Below, piece after piece: positions 42,846-52,452 of a stretch of DNA of 64,000 nucleotides (positions within the stretch are counted from its first letter, which is position 1; each line of letters starts with the position of its first letter). Below the pieces are notes generated by a model. It ran no database searches and was not told the DNA's origin. It saw nothing but the letters and a program-made list of their open reading frames with translations. The stretch covers positions 124,001 to 188,000 of the forward strand of contig NZ_LRVM01000005.1 of NCBI RefSeq assembly GCF_001571775.1. The letters are read 5' to 3'. Source of the DNA: Anaerotignum neopropionicum. Its GTDB lineage: Bacteria; Bacillota; Clostridia; Lachnospirales; Anaerotignaceae. The position numbers and the translations under genes were made by a program.

Positions 42846-43134
42846 ATTGGATTAATCATAATACAACATTTTTTTCTTGTCAATACTTTTTATTTGTTGA
42901 TTTTAATATAGAGATCTCTTGTAATTATGCAAAAATTACCGAAAATCGCAAAGTGTTCTGTTGCTAAATATACATTTTGCAATTTTTTTTACATGTTTTC
43001 ACAGTATTCACATTGAAAACGTCAGTCCTTGCTTCAAAAAAATTTAGCATTTCTATATTTTAAAATACATAATATAAACTGTTTTTCACAAACTTTCAAA
43101 CTATTTCCCGGGCATTGGCGCAGCTTTTTCCATA
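42846..43134. other. Intergenic region, nothing recognised
   Basis: About 290 nt of AT-rich sequence between the T-box leader and the next terminator. It should hold the metN promoter near its left end; I see no gene or clear repeat. Confidence 0.4.
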
Positions 43135-43170
43135 AGAAAAGCCCTTTTGCAAATGCAAAAAGGCTTTTCT
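43135..43170 (-). terminator. Terminator of the small membrane protein gene
   Basis: AGAAAAGCC pairs with GGCTTTTCT, with inner TGCA/TGCA. Confidence 0.8.
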
Positions 43171-43470
43171 TTATTTCTTATTCATGTACCGTTCGTTACA
43201 ACGGGCAAGAAAAAAAACACAAACAGCCAATAATGCAATAAATATCCAATAAAACATCTTGTGAAAAGGGAAAGCAATATCAATCAAGGCCTTGCCTACA
43301 AAAATCGTCCCTACTGCCATATGCAGGATTCCTATTTCCTTTAAATATGCAGCCAATTTTTTAGGCTCTATCTTCTCTAGTGAACGCCGCGTATAAAAAA
43401 TTGTCTTTCCAAACAACGCAAATATTCCTCGAGCATAAAAATATATCCCTATAACAAAAAACAATGACAT
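43171..43470 (-). CDS. Small membrane protein (DUF3784-like)
   Basis: A 99-residue protein with an N-terminal hydrophobic segment, a charged loop (RRSLEKIEPKKLAAYLKEIG) and two further helices (ILHMAVGTIFVGKALI, FYWIFIALLAVCVFF). This resembles the DUF3784 family by layout. Function unknown. Confidence 0.55.
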   Translation of the reverse strand: MSLFFVIGIYFYARGIFALFGKTIFYTRRSLEKIEPKKLAAYLKEIGILHMAVGTIFVGKALIDIAFPFHKMFYWIFIALLAVCVFFLARCNERYMNKK

Positions 43471-43542
43471 ATTATCCCTCCCACTGCGCCGTCTGTTTAT
43501 TGCATCTAAAACAGTTTCATGGTAAGATGTTTAAGCAATATT

Positions 43543-44001
43543 TTAATTGGAGCGCTTGTTTGTTCTTTTATTCAAGCTGGTATGACGCTCGTTTGACTGC
43601 TTCGCCCATTCCTTCATTTTTTCTTCAAAATCCGAAGTAGCATTGATAGAGGATTGGGGACGGAAATACTCCTCAGCAGGGCTTGCGGGCTTTTGTGTCT
43701 GATTTGGCTTACGGAAAGGCTTCTCAGTTTTGTGCTGAGGCTTTGGCTGACGTTCTTCCTTGGGTAACGCATCCCGAATAGACAATGCAATTTTATGAGA
43801 TTCCTCATCAATAGAAAGAACCTTAACCTTTACAATATCGCCAACCTTTACATGGTCGTTGATATCTTGTACGAAGCTGTTGGCAACTTGAGAAATATGC
43901 ACTAACCCTTGTAATGAACCTAATGAAACAATTGCGCCAAAGGGTTTAATGCGTACAATCTTTCCTTCAACGATACTGCCTACTTCTAATTTTTCAGACA
44001 T
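43543..44001 (-). CDS. S1 RNA-binding domain protein
   Basis: A 152-residue protein: one S1 domain (residues about 5-75, with GSIVEGKIVRIKPFGAIVSL, GLVHISQVAN and KVKVLSIDEESHKIALSIRD) followed by a basic, Pro/Gln/Lys-rich tail. It resembles the YugI/CvfD-type general stress proteins that associate with ribosomes. The ATG at 44001 is preferred to the GTG at 44013. It diverges from rlmD. Confidence 0.85.
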   Translation of the reverse strand: MSEKLEVGSIVEGKIVRIKPFGAIVSLGSLQGLVHISQVANSFVQDINDHVKVGDIVKVKVLSIDEESHKIALSIRDALPKEERQPKPQHKTEKPFRKPNQTQKPASPAEEYFRPQSSINATSDFEEKMKEWAKQSNERHTSLNKRTNKRSN

Positions 44002-44103
44002 TCCAATATACACTCCCGTTCAGAATTTTAAGATTACTGGAACAGTATACCATAGATGACACTTGAATACAAACAAAATCTAACTACTTTCGGAGGAGAA
44101 TTT

Positions 44104-45465
44104 ATGAAGAAAAAAGATATCATTACCATCCAAATTGAGGATGTTGCCTTTCCAAATAAAGCCTATGGTTTTGTTAACGGCGAAAAGGTTATTGTCAAAA
44201 ACGCTATCCCCGGGCAAACCATTGAAGCCCAAATTATTAAGAAAAGAAGCAGTGGCATTGAGGCAAGACAGCAAGCTGTGTTAGAGCATTCTCCTCTGGA
44301 AAGACCAGACGGTGTCTGTTCTCATTACACCCTTTGCGGCGGCTGCACCTATCAGCCCTTGCACCACGAGAATGAATTAAAATTAAAGGAGCGTCAAGTG
44401 AAACGCTTATTGGAACAAGAAAAGATAGATGTAGAAAACTGGGAAGGCATTGTCCCCGCTCCCTCGGAAAAAGGCTATCGCAATAAATGTGAATTTTCCT
44501 TTGGGGATGAAGAAAAGGACGGCGACCTGGCTCTAGGAATGCGCAAGCGCATGAGCCATTACGAGGTTGTCACCTTAAAGGATTGTAATATTATTGATGA
44601 GGATTATTTAAAAATCATCAACGGTACTTTGGCGTTCTTTCAAGAAAGAAACGTTCCTTTTTATCATAAGCTGCGCCACGACGGCTCCCTGCGCCATCTA
44701 GTAGTAAGAAAGGGTAACGCCACGGGGGAAATTCTGGTCAACTTGGTTACAAGCAACGAGGTTCCCTTTTCCACCGAGGAATTTAAAAATATGCTTTTGG
44801 CCCTGCCCCTTTGTGGCTCTCTTTGCGGTATCCTTCATTCTGTAAACGAAAGCGTTGCCGACGTTGTACGCAGTGATGAAATGACGGTGCTTTACGGCAG
44901 AGATTATTTCATGGAAAAGCTGTTTGATTTAGAATTCAAGGTTTCCGTATATTCCTTTTTTCAAACCAACACAAAGGGTGCTGAAAAATTATATTCTATC
45001 GTCAAGGAATTTGCAGGAGATGTTTCCAATAAAATGGTGTTTGACTTATATTGTGGTACGGGTACCATTGGGCAGATTATGGCGGAGGCTGGCTCAAAAA
45101 AGGTTGTGGGCATCGAATTGGTGGAGGAAGCCGTTGCCAGCGCCAACGAAAATGCTGAAAGAAATGGGCTGACAAACTGTACCTTTATTGCCGGCGATGT
45201 TTTGCAAAAGGTAGACGAATTGACGGATACACCTGATTTAATTATCGTTGACCCTCCTAGAGATGGCATTCATCCAAAGGCAATCGGAAAAATCATTGAT
45301 TTTGGCGCCCCTGAAATTATTTATGTTTCCTGCAAACCAACGTCTTTGGCAAGAGATTTAGTTGTCTTTCAAGAGGCGGGATATCAGGTGGAACGGGTAA
45401 AATTGATGGATATGTTTCCAAGGACGGTACATTGTGAGGCTGTATGCCTGCTAAAAAGGGATTAA
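44104..45465 (+). CDS. 23S rRNA (uracil-5-)-methyltransferase (RlmD/RlmCD family)
   Basis: The 453-residue enzyme has an N-terminal TRAM domain (DVAFPNKAYGFVNGEKVIV). A 4Fe-4S motif follows (CSHYTLCGGC, with a further Cys in the central part). The SAM-binding VFDLYCGTGTIG, the Asp in DPPRDGIHPKAI and the catalytic Cys in YVSCKPTSLARDL complete the pattern. It methylates U to m5U in rRNA. Which of the two 23S sites it uses is unclear, so no gene name is given. The start follows GGAGGAG. Confidence 0.9.
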   Translation: MKKKDIITIQIEDVAFPNKAYGFVNGEKVIVKNAIPGQTIEAQIIKKRSSGIEARQQAVLEHSPLERPDGVCSHYTLCGGCTYQPLHHENELKLKERQVKRLLEQEKIDVENWEGIVPAPSEKGYRNKCEFSFGDEEKDGDLALGMRKRMSHYEVVTLKDCNIIDEDYLKIINGTLAFFQERNVPFYHKLRHDGSLRHLVVRKGNATGEILVNLVTSNEVPFSTEEFKNMLLALPLCGSLCGILHSVNESVADVVRSDEMTVLYGRDYFMEKLFDLEFKVSVYSFFQTNTKGAEKLYSIVKEFAGDVSNKMVFDLYCGTGTIGQIMAEAGSKKVVGIELVEEAVASANENAERNGLTNCTFIAGDVLQKVDELTDTPDLIIVDPPRDGIHPKAIGKIIDFGAPEIIYVSCKPTSLARDLVVFQEAGYQVERVKLMDMFPRTVHCEAVCLLKRD

Positions 45466-45513
45466 GCGGTTTAAAGAAATAATAGAATTCAATTGTGATA
45501 TGGAGGAAATTAT

Positions 45514-46302
45514 ATGCCTTACTTTAAATTAAGAGGGAAATCTTGTTATTACGAGGAACATGGGGATGGTACACCGATTCTCTTTTTACATGGGAATACG
45601 GCTTCATCCAACATGTTCATGGGAATTAAAGATTTGTTTACAAATAGTTTCAAAGCTATTACTTTGGACTTTTTAGGACATGGAAAATCCGATAGGTTAG
45701 AAAATTTTTGCACGGATCTTTGGTATGATGAAGCATTGCAAGCAATCGAATTTATAGAACACATGAGATACGGAAAGGTTCACCTAATTGGAAGCAGTGG
45801 AGGTGCGTTGGTTGCAATAAATATTTCGCTAGAACGCCCGGATTTGGTTGGAAAGGTCATTGCGGACAGTTTTGAAGGCGAGCAACCATTAAGGGAATTC
45901 ACACAAAACGTAATTGCTGATAGGGAAGCTTCTAAGCAGGAAGAAGGAGCGAAGTCATTTTACTGTGCAATGCATGGCGAGGATTGGGAAAGTGTTGTGG
46001 ATAATGACACATATGCGATTCATGAGCATGCGAAATCAATAGGGAAATTCTTTCATAAACCGATAGAAACATTAAATGCAAACATACTACTCACTGGAAG
46101 TCAAGAGGATGAGTTTATAAGCTTTATAGACCCGAACTATTTCACCCGGGTATATACTGAAATGATTGAAAAGATTGGGCATGGAGGTATACATATCTTC
46201 AAACAGGGTGGACACCCAGCGATAATGTCAAACAGTGAGGAGTTTAGAAAAGTTGCAGAAGCATTTTTTCAAGATAATGACTGTCGGAAGTTCAATTGTT
46301 GA
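45514..46302 (+). CDS. Alpha/beta hydrolase
   Basis: A 262-residue alpha/beta-hydrolase with the oxyanion segment LFLHGNTASS, the nucleophile elbow IGSSGGALVA (Ser about 98), and later LTGSQEDEFIS and GGHPAIMSNSEEF giving the acid and His. The substrate is unknown. It starts behind GGAGG. Confidence 0.8.
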   Translation: MPYFKLRGKSCYYEEHGDGTPILFLHGNTASSNMFMGIKDLFTNSFKAITLDFLGHGKSDRLENFCTDLWYDEALQAIEFIEHMRYGKVHLIGSSGGALVAINISLERPDLVGKVIADSFEGEQPLREFTQNVIADREASKQEEGAKSFYCAMHGEDWESVVDNDTYAIHEHAKSIGKFFHKPIETLNANILLTGSQEDEFISFIDPNYFTRVYTEMIEKIGHGGIHIFKQGGHPAIMSNSEEFRKVAEAFFQDNDCRKFNC

Positions 46303-46348
46303 AGAAATTTAAAGAAGCTAACAATTTTTTATACTCTGGATATATTAC

Positions 46349-46833
46349 TTGAGAAAGTTGCGTTTTTTACATTTATTTTCAATTGGACTCATTGTGGAAT
46401 TGGTTTTATATTTCAAAAAAGATGAGTTACTTGAATGGTGTAGGGCAACTTTTGATTTAGCAAAGAGAATAGTTCCCCTTTTCATAATCGGCGTTTTTTA
46501 GCAGGTGTTATTGAAGCGGTGATCCCCCTTGAATATATGGTGAAATTTGTAGGAAATAATTCTTTTGGAGCCAATGCAATCGCAGCAGTTTTTGGTGCTT
46601 TCATGTATTTTGCAACGTTAACAGAGGTACCGATTGTCAACAACTTTATGGCTCTTGGAATGTTAAAAGGCCCAGCAACAGCTTTGCTTCTTGCAGGCCC
46701 ATCACTTAGTTTGCCTAATATGATTGTCATCGGTAAGGTAATGGGTATTAAGAAAACGCTTACCTATGTTGGATTAGTGATAGTTTTGTCGGCATTGATT
46801 GGAATGCTGGCAGGATATATAATTTATGTTTAA
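46349..46833 (+). pseudogene. ArsP/DUF318-type permease pseudogene (C-terminal half)
   Basis: The frame reading LLEWCRATFDLAKRIVPLFIIGVF stops at TAG (46499-46501). The protein continues in another frame as AGVIEAVIPLEYMVKFVG... to 46833. One extra T in the run at 46494-46499 would rejoin them. The sequence corresponds to the C-terminal half of the permease family seen intact at 47636. The N-terminal half is missing, so the gene is truncated as well as frameshifted. Confidence 0.75.
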
Positions 46834-46848
46834 TGGAGGATCATAAAA

Positions 46849-47075
46849 ATGGTAATTAAATTTTTAGGTTCAGGTTGTGCTAAATGCAAGCAGTTAGAGG
46901 CTAACGCGCAGCAGGCTGTCAAAGAATTAGGTATTGATGCAACCATTGAGAAGGTAAAGAAATTCAGGACATTGCGGAATACAGCGTAATGAAAACTCCT
47001 GCATTGGTTGTAGACGAGCAAGTGAAAGTAATGGGCAAGGTTCCATCAGCTGAGGATATTAAAAATTATCTATAA
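46849..47075 (+). pseudogene. Small thioredoxin-like protein, frameshifted
   Basis: It starts behind GGAGG with KFLGSGCAKCKQLEANAQ. After EKV the frame breaks; the other frame continues EIQDIAEYSVMKTPALVVDE to the end. It is a glutaredoxin-size redox protein with CxxC (CAKC), like the one at 49938. A single base lost near 46955-46965 explains the break. It partnered the permease just upstream. Confidence 0.75.
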
Positions 47076-47116
47076 AGTAAAAGAATTGACCGCAATATTA
47101 ATACGAATAAAAATAG

Positions 47117-47165
47117 TACTACAGCTTATGACAGTGAAACTGTCAACATCTGTAGTATTTTTTTA
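47117..47165 (+). terminator. Terminator before arsR
   Basis: TACTACAG/CTGTAGTA with inner TGACAGT/ACTGTCA, followed by a U run. Confidence 0.85.
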
Positions 47166-47183
47166 TATAATAACAATATCATA

Positions 47184-47226
47184 TTGACAAAATTTGATTT
47201 GATGTATATACTTCTATATATCAAAT
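47184..47226 (+). promoter_or_regulatory. ars promoter with ArsR-like operator
   Basis: TTGACA (47184-47189), 17 bp, TATACT (47207-47212). An inverted repeat ATTTGAT/ATCAAAT (47197-47203 and 47220-47226) straddles the -10, where ArsR-type repressors bind. Confidence 0.7.
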
Positions 47227-47248
47227 ATTTTAGATATGAGGTGAAAAT

Positions 47249-47551
47249 TTGGAAACGTTAAATGAAAAACACGCAAAAGTATTTAAGGCTCTTTGCGATG
47301 AGAAGCGACTGCATATATTAGAGTTGCTGCGCAATGGTGATAATTGTGCATGTGAACTTCTTGAAAACATAGATATTGGACAGTCTTCCCTTTCTTATCA
47401 TATGAAGATACTTGTTGAATCGGGCATTGTTGAAAGCAGGCAGGAGGGCAAATGGACGCATTATAAAATTTCAGAACAAGGCAGTAGCAATGCTATTCAT
47501 CTCTTAAGGGAACTTACATCAACAAACTGTACTGGTAAAAAAGAGAATTAA
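47249..47551 (+). CDS. arsR: ArsR-family metalloregulator
   Basis: A 100-residue winged-helix repressor from a TTG start, with GAGGTG 5 nt upstream. The DNA-binding helices are ELLENIDIGQSSLSYHMKIL, followed by the wing SGIVESRQEGKWTHYKI. A Cys in DNCACELLEN and another near the C-terminus (STNCTG) could form the arsenic or metal site. It is expected to repress its own operon until arsenite binds. Confidence 0.9.
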   Translation: METLNEKHAKVFKALCDEKRLHILELLRNGDNCACELLENIDIGQSSLSYHMKILVESGIVESRQEGKWTHYKISEQGSSNAIHLLRELTSTNCTGKKEN

Positions 47552-47635
47552 AGCAAATAATTAAAAATATTAACATAAATTATTTGTATAAGAAATATGA
47601 ATATATTTTAGACTTAAAAGAGAGGTTGATGCTTT

Positions 47636-48649
47636 ATGGAGATAATTAAGGATGTATGGGACTTTTTTCAAAATCAAATACTTGGCATGAAATGGTTAAA
47701 CGAATTAATTGGGAATGGTTTATCAGCATTAGGGCTTGATATAAATAGCCGTTGGATAGGAAGTATCCAGTTTTTTGCATATGACGTTATTAAAATAACG
47801 GTGTTATTGTGTTTCTTAATATATTCTATTAGTTATATACAGAGTTACTTCCCACCAGAGCGTAGCAAAAAAATTCTGGGTGGGTTCCATGGTATTGGAG
47901 CAAATATTGTTGCGGCACTCTTGGGGACAGTAACCCCCTTTTGTTCTTGTTCCTCTATTCCGTTGTTTATCGGTTTTACATCAGCGGGATTACCTTTAGG
48001 TGTCACTTTCTCTTTTCTTATTTCATCACCAATGGTTGATCTTGGCTCACTCGTTTTACTGATGAGCATCTTTGGTGCAAAGGTAGCTATTATTTATGTC
48101 ATTGTGGGGCTAATTATTGCAGTTGTTGGTGGTACAATTATTGAAAAATTGCGCATGGAAAAGCATGTGGAAAGTTTTATTTTGACAGCTGGGAGTGTAG
48201 ATATTGAATCACCCGAGCTTACCAGAAGAGATAGATTGACATATGCGAAGGAACAAATGCTTTCCACATTTAAAAAAGTGTTTCCTTATATCCTTATTGG
48301 GGTAGGTATCGGAGCAGTCATTCATAACTGGATTCCTGAAGAATGGGTTGCAAACGTACTGGGTAGTGAAAATCCGTTTGGCGTAGTTTTAGCAACTTTC
48401 ATCGGTGTTCCGATGTATGCTGACATTTTTGGTACCATACCAATTGCTGAAGCATTATTTTACAAAGGTGCTCAACTTGGAGCAATTCTGTCCTTTATGA
48501 TGGCAGTAACAACATTATCTCTGCCTTCACTGATTTTGCTGCGAAAGGCTGTAAAACCTAAGCTTTTAGCTTTATTTATTGCTATTTGCACAATAGGTAT
48601 CGTAGTTGTAGGTTACTTGTTTAACGTAATTCAGACGATTATTGTTTAG
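47636..48649 (+). CDS. ArsP-like permease (DUF318)
   Basis: The 337-residue membrane protein has about eight to ten helices and the hallmark TPFCSCSSIPLFIGF, a Cys-rich loop thought to bind thiol-reactive metal species. A second conserved segment is GVPMYADIFGTIPIAEAL. ArsP members export organoarsenicals; others in the family may export different metals. It lies in an ArsR operon. Confidence 0.85.
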   Translation: MEIIKDVWDFFQNQILGMKWLNELIGNGLSALGLDINSRWIGSIQFFAYDVIKITVLLCFLIYSISYIQSYFPPERSKKILGGFHGIGANIVAALLGTVTPFCSCSSIPLFIGFTSAGLPLGVTFSFLISSPMVDLGSLVLLMSIFGAKVAIIYVIVGLIIAVVGGTIIEKLRMEKHVESFILTAGSVDIESPELTRRDRLTYAKEQMLSTFKKVFPYILIGVGIGAVIHNWIPEEWVANVLGSENPFGVVLATFIGVPMYADIFGTIPIAEALFYKGAQLGAILSFMMAVTTLSLPSLILLRKAVKPKLLALFIAICTIGIVVVGYLFNVIQTIIV

Positions 48650-48681
48650 AAAAAATGAAATGATGGAGGGAATTACTGCTT

Positions 48682-49224
48682 ATGAATATGAAAAAAATAG
48701 ATACGAAAAAGCTGTTAGGTAAAATATTGGTGCCGGTATTAATTGCGGCGACACTTATACTAATATGGATCGTAAAAACCCATCCAACATCTACTCCCAT
48801 TGATGAACAAACTGGAATTGTTACGGACTTTGCACTGGAAGCAACTTCCATTGATCTTGATATACTGAAGGAATACAACCTGCCTATTATCATTGACTTC
48901 GGAGCGGATTCCTGTATTCCATGCAAGGAAATGGCTCCTGTACTAAAAACGTTAAACGCGGAAATGCAGGGCAAAGCAATCATCAAGTTTGTTGATGTTT
49001 GGAAAAACGGAGACGCTGCAAAGGATTTTCCGATTCAGGTTATTCCCACTCAGGTATTTATTAATGATGATGGAACACCTTATGTGCCAAGGGATGATAT
49101 GGAAATAAAGTTTGATATGTATACCTATAGTGATACAGGTGAGCATGCCTTCACAGTGCATCAAGGTGGGCTGACTGAAGCGGAGATGAGAGCTATCCTT
49201 ATTGATATGGGGGTGGTTGAATGA
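48682..49224 (+). CDS. Membrane-anchored thioredoxin-like protein
   Basis: A 180-residue protein with an N-terminal signal anchor (ILVPVLIAATLILIWIV), then a thioredoxin domain with the active site GADSCIPCKEMAP and the cis-Pro region QVIPTQVFIND. It overlaps the CcdA-like gene by 4 bp. The pair would move reducing power across the membrane to an extracytoplasmic target. Confidence 0.88.
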   Translation: MNMKKIDTKKLLGKILVPVLIAATLILIWIVKTHPTSTPIDEQTGIVTDFALEATSIDLDILKEYNLPIIIDFGADSCIPCKEMAPVLKTLNAEMQGKAIIKFVDVWKNGDAAKDFPIQVIPTQVFINDDGTPYVPRDDMEIKFDMYTYSDTGEHAFTVHQGGLTEAEMRAILIDMGVVE

Positions 49225-49910
49225 CACAAATCCTTGAGGGTTTATCCGAAATAATTACAAATAGCGGTTGGCTTGCACCGATTCTTGCACTTTTTGCGGG
49301 AGTGCTTACTTCTTTTACACCGTGTTCATTATCTAGCATCCCTCTTGTCATAGGATATGTGGGTGGCACAGGTCAGCGCGATACAAAAAGAGCCTTTTGG
49401 CTATCGGTCACTTTTGCAGGAGGAGCGGCTGTGACATTTACAGTGCTTGGAGTAATTGCTTCCCTTGCCGGTCGTTTGATGGGAACTTCTGCTTCATGGT
49501 GGTATCTCATTTTGGGCACACTAATGATTCTGATGGCTTTGCAAACCTGGGGTATTTTTGAAATCATACCATCCAGCTATTTGCTTCAAAAAAACACGAA
49601 GAAAGGCTATGCCGGAGCCTTCATTGCAGGCATTCTAGGCGGCATCTTTTCCTCCCCCTGCTCCACACCTGTGCTCATCGCTCTGCTTACGATTGTCGCT
49701 GGAAAAGGAAGTGTTGTTTGGGGAATACTATTATTGCTACTATATTCAATCGGTCATGGCATTCTTGCGATTGTCGCCGGAACGTCTTTCGGCTTTGTAC
49801 AAAAGCTTTCTTCAAACGAAAAATATGGTAAAGCAAGCACTGTACTAAAAATAGTGATGGGTTCTCTGATCTTGCTCATTGGGTTTTATATGTTTTATCT
49901 TGGGTTCTAA
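49221..49910 (+). CDS. CcdA/DsbD-type thiol-disulfide transporter
   Basis: The 229-residue protein has about six helices. The paired Cys of CcdA are in FTPCSLSSIPLVIGY and FSSPCSTPVLIAL. It passes electrons from cytoplasmic thioredoxin to the outside, here presumably to the thioredoxin-like protein encoded just upstream. It belongs to the arsR operon. Confidence 0.9.
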   Translation: MTQILEGLSEIITNSGWLAPILALFAGVLTSFTPCSLSSIPLVIGYVGGTGQRDTKRAFWLSVTFAGGAAVTFTVLGVIASLAGRLMGTSASWWYLILGTLMILMALQTWGIFEIIPSSYLLQKNTKKGYAGAFIAGILGGIFSSPCSTPVLIALLTIVAGKGSVVWGILLLLLYSIGHGILAIVAGTSFGFVQKLSSNEKYGKASTVLKIVMGSLILLIGFYMFYLGF

Positions 49911-49937
49911 AATTATATAAAAAAGGAGAGATTTATT

Positions 49938-50288
49938 ATGGCATTGTTTGGTAAGAAAAATAAAAAAGAGGAAACTACATCTTGCAGCTGTGGAGGAAAT
50001 TGTGGTGCAGAAAGCATGGCAAAAACAGAAACCACTAACTCCGAAGGTGCAGGTGTAAAAGTATTGGGAAGTGGCTGTGCCAAGTGCAATCAACTTGAAG
50101 ATGCAACAAAAGCAGCCTTGAAACAACTGGGAATGGATACTACCATTGATCATGTGACTGATTTCTCACAGATTGCCGCTTATGGTGTAATGACTACACC
50201 AGCACTTGTTATAGATGGCAAAGTGGTTTCCTACGGGAAAGTGCTTAAAACGGATGAGGTCGTAAAAATCCTGCAGAAGGTTAGATAA
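49938..50288 (+). CDS. Small redox-active disulfide protein with Cys-rich N-terminus
   Basis: A 116-residue protein. The thioredoxin-fold part has GSGCAKCNQLEDATKAAL and YGVMTTPALVIDG. The N-terminal extension contains TSCSCGGNCG, a possible metal-binding cluster. It is the intact counterpart of the pseudogene at 46849 and is typical of ArsP-linked operons. Confidence 0.82.
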   Translation: MALFGKKNKKEETTSCSCGGNCGAESMAKTETTNSEGAGVKVLGSGCAKCNQLEDATKAALKQLGMDTTIDHVTDFSQIAAYGVMTTPALVIDGKVVSYGKVLKTDEVVKILQKVR

Positions 50289-50387
50289 CTGTTATGAGTG
50301 CTTTTTGTGCTTTTGTGTTTTTAAATAAAAAATATCTAGTGATGCAAGATTAATAGAAATTAAAAATATGAAATAAGGGGGTGCTAA

Positions 50388-50867
50388 ATGTTTACCTACA
50401 TCTTATATGGGCTTGCAGGTGGAGGTCTTGCAATATCTTTTTTTAAAGACCGAAATAAGACAAAAATGGCATTGAGAAAGGCATGGAGATCCTTTGAAAA
50501 CATTTTGCCGCAATTTCTATCCATTTTAATCATCATCGGCCTTGCTCTTGCGATATTAAGCCCGGAAACAATTACAGTTCTTCTGGGAACACGTTCGGGA
50601 ATTTGGGGTGTGATCGGGGCGGCGATGATAGGGTCTGTTACTCTGATTCCTGGGTTTGTGGCATTTCCACTTGCGGCGGCACTTCAAAAAAATGGTGCGG
50701 GATATATGCAAATCGCAGCTTTTGTTTCTACGCTTATGATGGTTGGAATTGTTACGTTGCCACTTGAAATAAAGACTTTTGGAAAGCGTGCAACAATGAT
50801 TCGAAATATTTTGGCGTTCGCTTTTTCACTGATTGCCGCATTTGTGATTGGAGTGGTGCTGAAATGA
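50388..50867 (+). CDS. Split ArsP/DUF318 permease, first half
   Basis: A 159-residue protein with about four helices (FLSILIIIGLALAILS, IWGVIGAAMIGSVTLIPGF). It matches the first half of a permease. The following gene encodes the second half and overlaps by 4 bp, so the two likely form one transporter. Confidence 0.75.
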   Translation: MFTYILYGLAGGGLAISFFKDRNKTKMALRKAWRSFENILPQFLSILIIIGLALAILSPETITVLLGTRSGIWGVIGAAMIGSVTLIPGFVAFPLAAALQKNGAGYMQIAAFVSTLMMVGIVTLPLEIKTFGKRATMIRNILAFAFSLIAAFVIGVVLK

Positions 50868-51391
50868 AAGCTTTTTTAAAAAGGTATAAAGTATTTCTTC
50901 TTTTGATTATTGTTAACATTATAGTAGGATTTGCTTTGCCGGAAATCGGGTTAAAATCCCTCAATCTTACGAAGAAGAACTTCATTGAGATGATATCGGT
51001 AATCCCTCCCATTTTTATACTTTTGGGACTACTGGACGTATGGGTTGACCGCGCCACCATGATGAAGTACACAGGCAAAAACTCCGGATTGAAAGGAGTT
51101 CTGATTGCTTTCTTGCTGGGTTCTGCCGCCGCTGGGCCATTGTATGCAGCCTTTCCTATTGCTGGCATCATGTTGAAAAAAGGCAGTAGTTTATTTAATG
51201 TATTTGTTTTTATTGGCGCTTGGTCAACAACAAAGATACCCATGTTAACCTTCGAAGCAGCAAGTTTAGGGATTCATTTCATGATAACCCGACTAATACT
51301 TAGCATTATCGGAATTTTGATTATCGCTGGAATTACAGAAAAATTGTTAAATCAGGAACAGCAAAAAAAGATATATGAAATCAATCAATAG
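50864..51391 (+). CDS. Split ArsP/DUF318 permease, second half
   Basis: A 175-residue protein with about five helices (VFLLLIIVNIIVGFALPEIG, FLLGSAAAGPLYAAFPIAGIM). It resembles a permease half and overlaps the first-half gene by 4 bp. Neither half has the FCSCSS loop, so substrate may differ from the ArsP-like protein upstream. Confidence 0.75.
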   Translation: MKAFLKRYKVFLLLIIVNIIVGFALPEIGLKSLNLTKKNFIEMISVIPPIFILLGLLDVWVDRATMMKYTGKNSGLKGVLIAFLLGSAAAGPLYAAFPIAGIMLKKGSSLFNVFVFIGAWSTTKIPMLTFEAASLGIHFMITRLILSIIGILIIAGITEKLLNQEQQKKIYEINQ

Positions 51392-51403
51392 TGAGGTGCG
51401 ATT

Positions 51404-52452
51404 ATGGGAAAAAGCAAAATAACAGGTATTGGTTTTTTTGAAAAATATCTGACAATATGGGTTGCTCTTTTTATGGTCGTTGGAGTGTTGATCGGTAAAT
51501 TTTTACCTGGAATTCCAGATCTCCTTGGGCGTTTTGAGTAAGCAAATGTATCAATTCCCATTGCTATCCTAATTTGGCTTATGATTTATCCCATGATGCT
51601 CAAAGTCGACTTCCTAAGTATTAAAAACGTAGGCAAAAATCCAAAAGGCTTGTTTGTCACATGGATAACAAATTGGTTCATCAAACCCTTTAGCATGTTT
51701 GGTATTGCATGGCTGTTTTTCTTTGTGATATTCAAAGCATTCATTCCTGCCGAGCTTGCCAAAGATTATTTAGCCGGCGCAATTTTGCTCGGAGCTGCCC
51801 CATGTACAGCTATGGTGTTTGTTTAGAGCCATTTGACAAAGGGCAATGCTGCTTATACCGTGGTTCAAGTGGCAACAAATGATATTATTATTCTGATAGC
51901 CTTTTCTCCAATAGTAGCATTTCTGCTTGGTGTGAGTGGTGTTAGTATACCATGGGATACACTTATTCTTTCAGTTGTACTGTTTGTAGTAATCCCACTG
52001 GTAGGAGGTGTAGTAACCCGATTAGCCATTACCAAAAAACATGGATTGGATTACTTCCAGAATACATTTATCCCCAAATTTGATAACGTCACAATAATGG
52101 GATTACTTTTGACACTTATTATCATTTTCTCATTTCAAGGCAATGTTATTCTGGATAATCCACTACACATAGTTTTGATAGCGATACCTTTGATTATACA
52201 AACATTCCTAATCTTCTTTTTGCGTACCTCGCAAGTAAGGCATTGAGATCACCTCACAATATAGCGGCACCTGCTGGAATGATTGGTGCATCCAACTTTT
52301 TTGAGCTATCTGTGGCGGTAGCTATTGCGTTATTCCGTGCACAAAGCCCTGTAGCATTGGCAACCATAGTAGGAGTAATTGTTGAGGTTCCGGTCATGCT
52401 AACTCTTGTCAAAATTGCAAACAATACGAAAGGATGGTTTGAAAATGAGTAA
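51404..52452 (+). pseudogene. acr3: ACR3-type arsenite efflux pump, disrupted
   Basis: The reading frame starts [16 protein letters not shown]. It meets TAA at 51539-51541 (in RFE*ANVSIPIAILIW, where Tyr is expected) and TAG at 51824-51826 (in AMVFV*SHLTKG, where Trp is expected). It frameshifts near 52220 ([20 protein letters not shown] is in another frame). The catalytic Cys region APCTAMVF is retained. Two nonsense changes plus a frameshift mean the pump is lost. The end overlaps arsC by 8 nt. Confidence 0.88.

Noticed and set aside
51404-52452. Stop-codon readthrough or recoding in ACR3
   Set aside because: Two different stop codons replace Tyr and Trp and a separate frameshift follows, which fits plain decay better than recoding.
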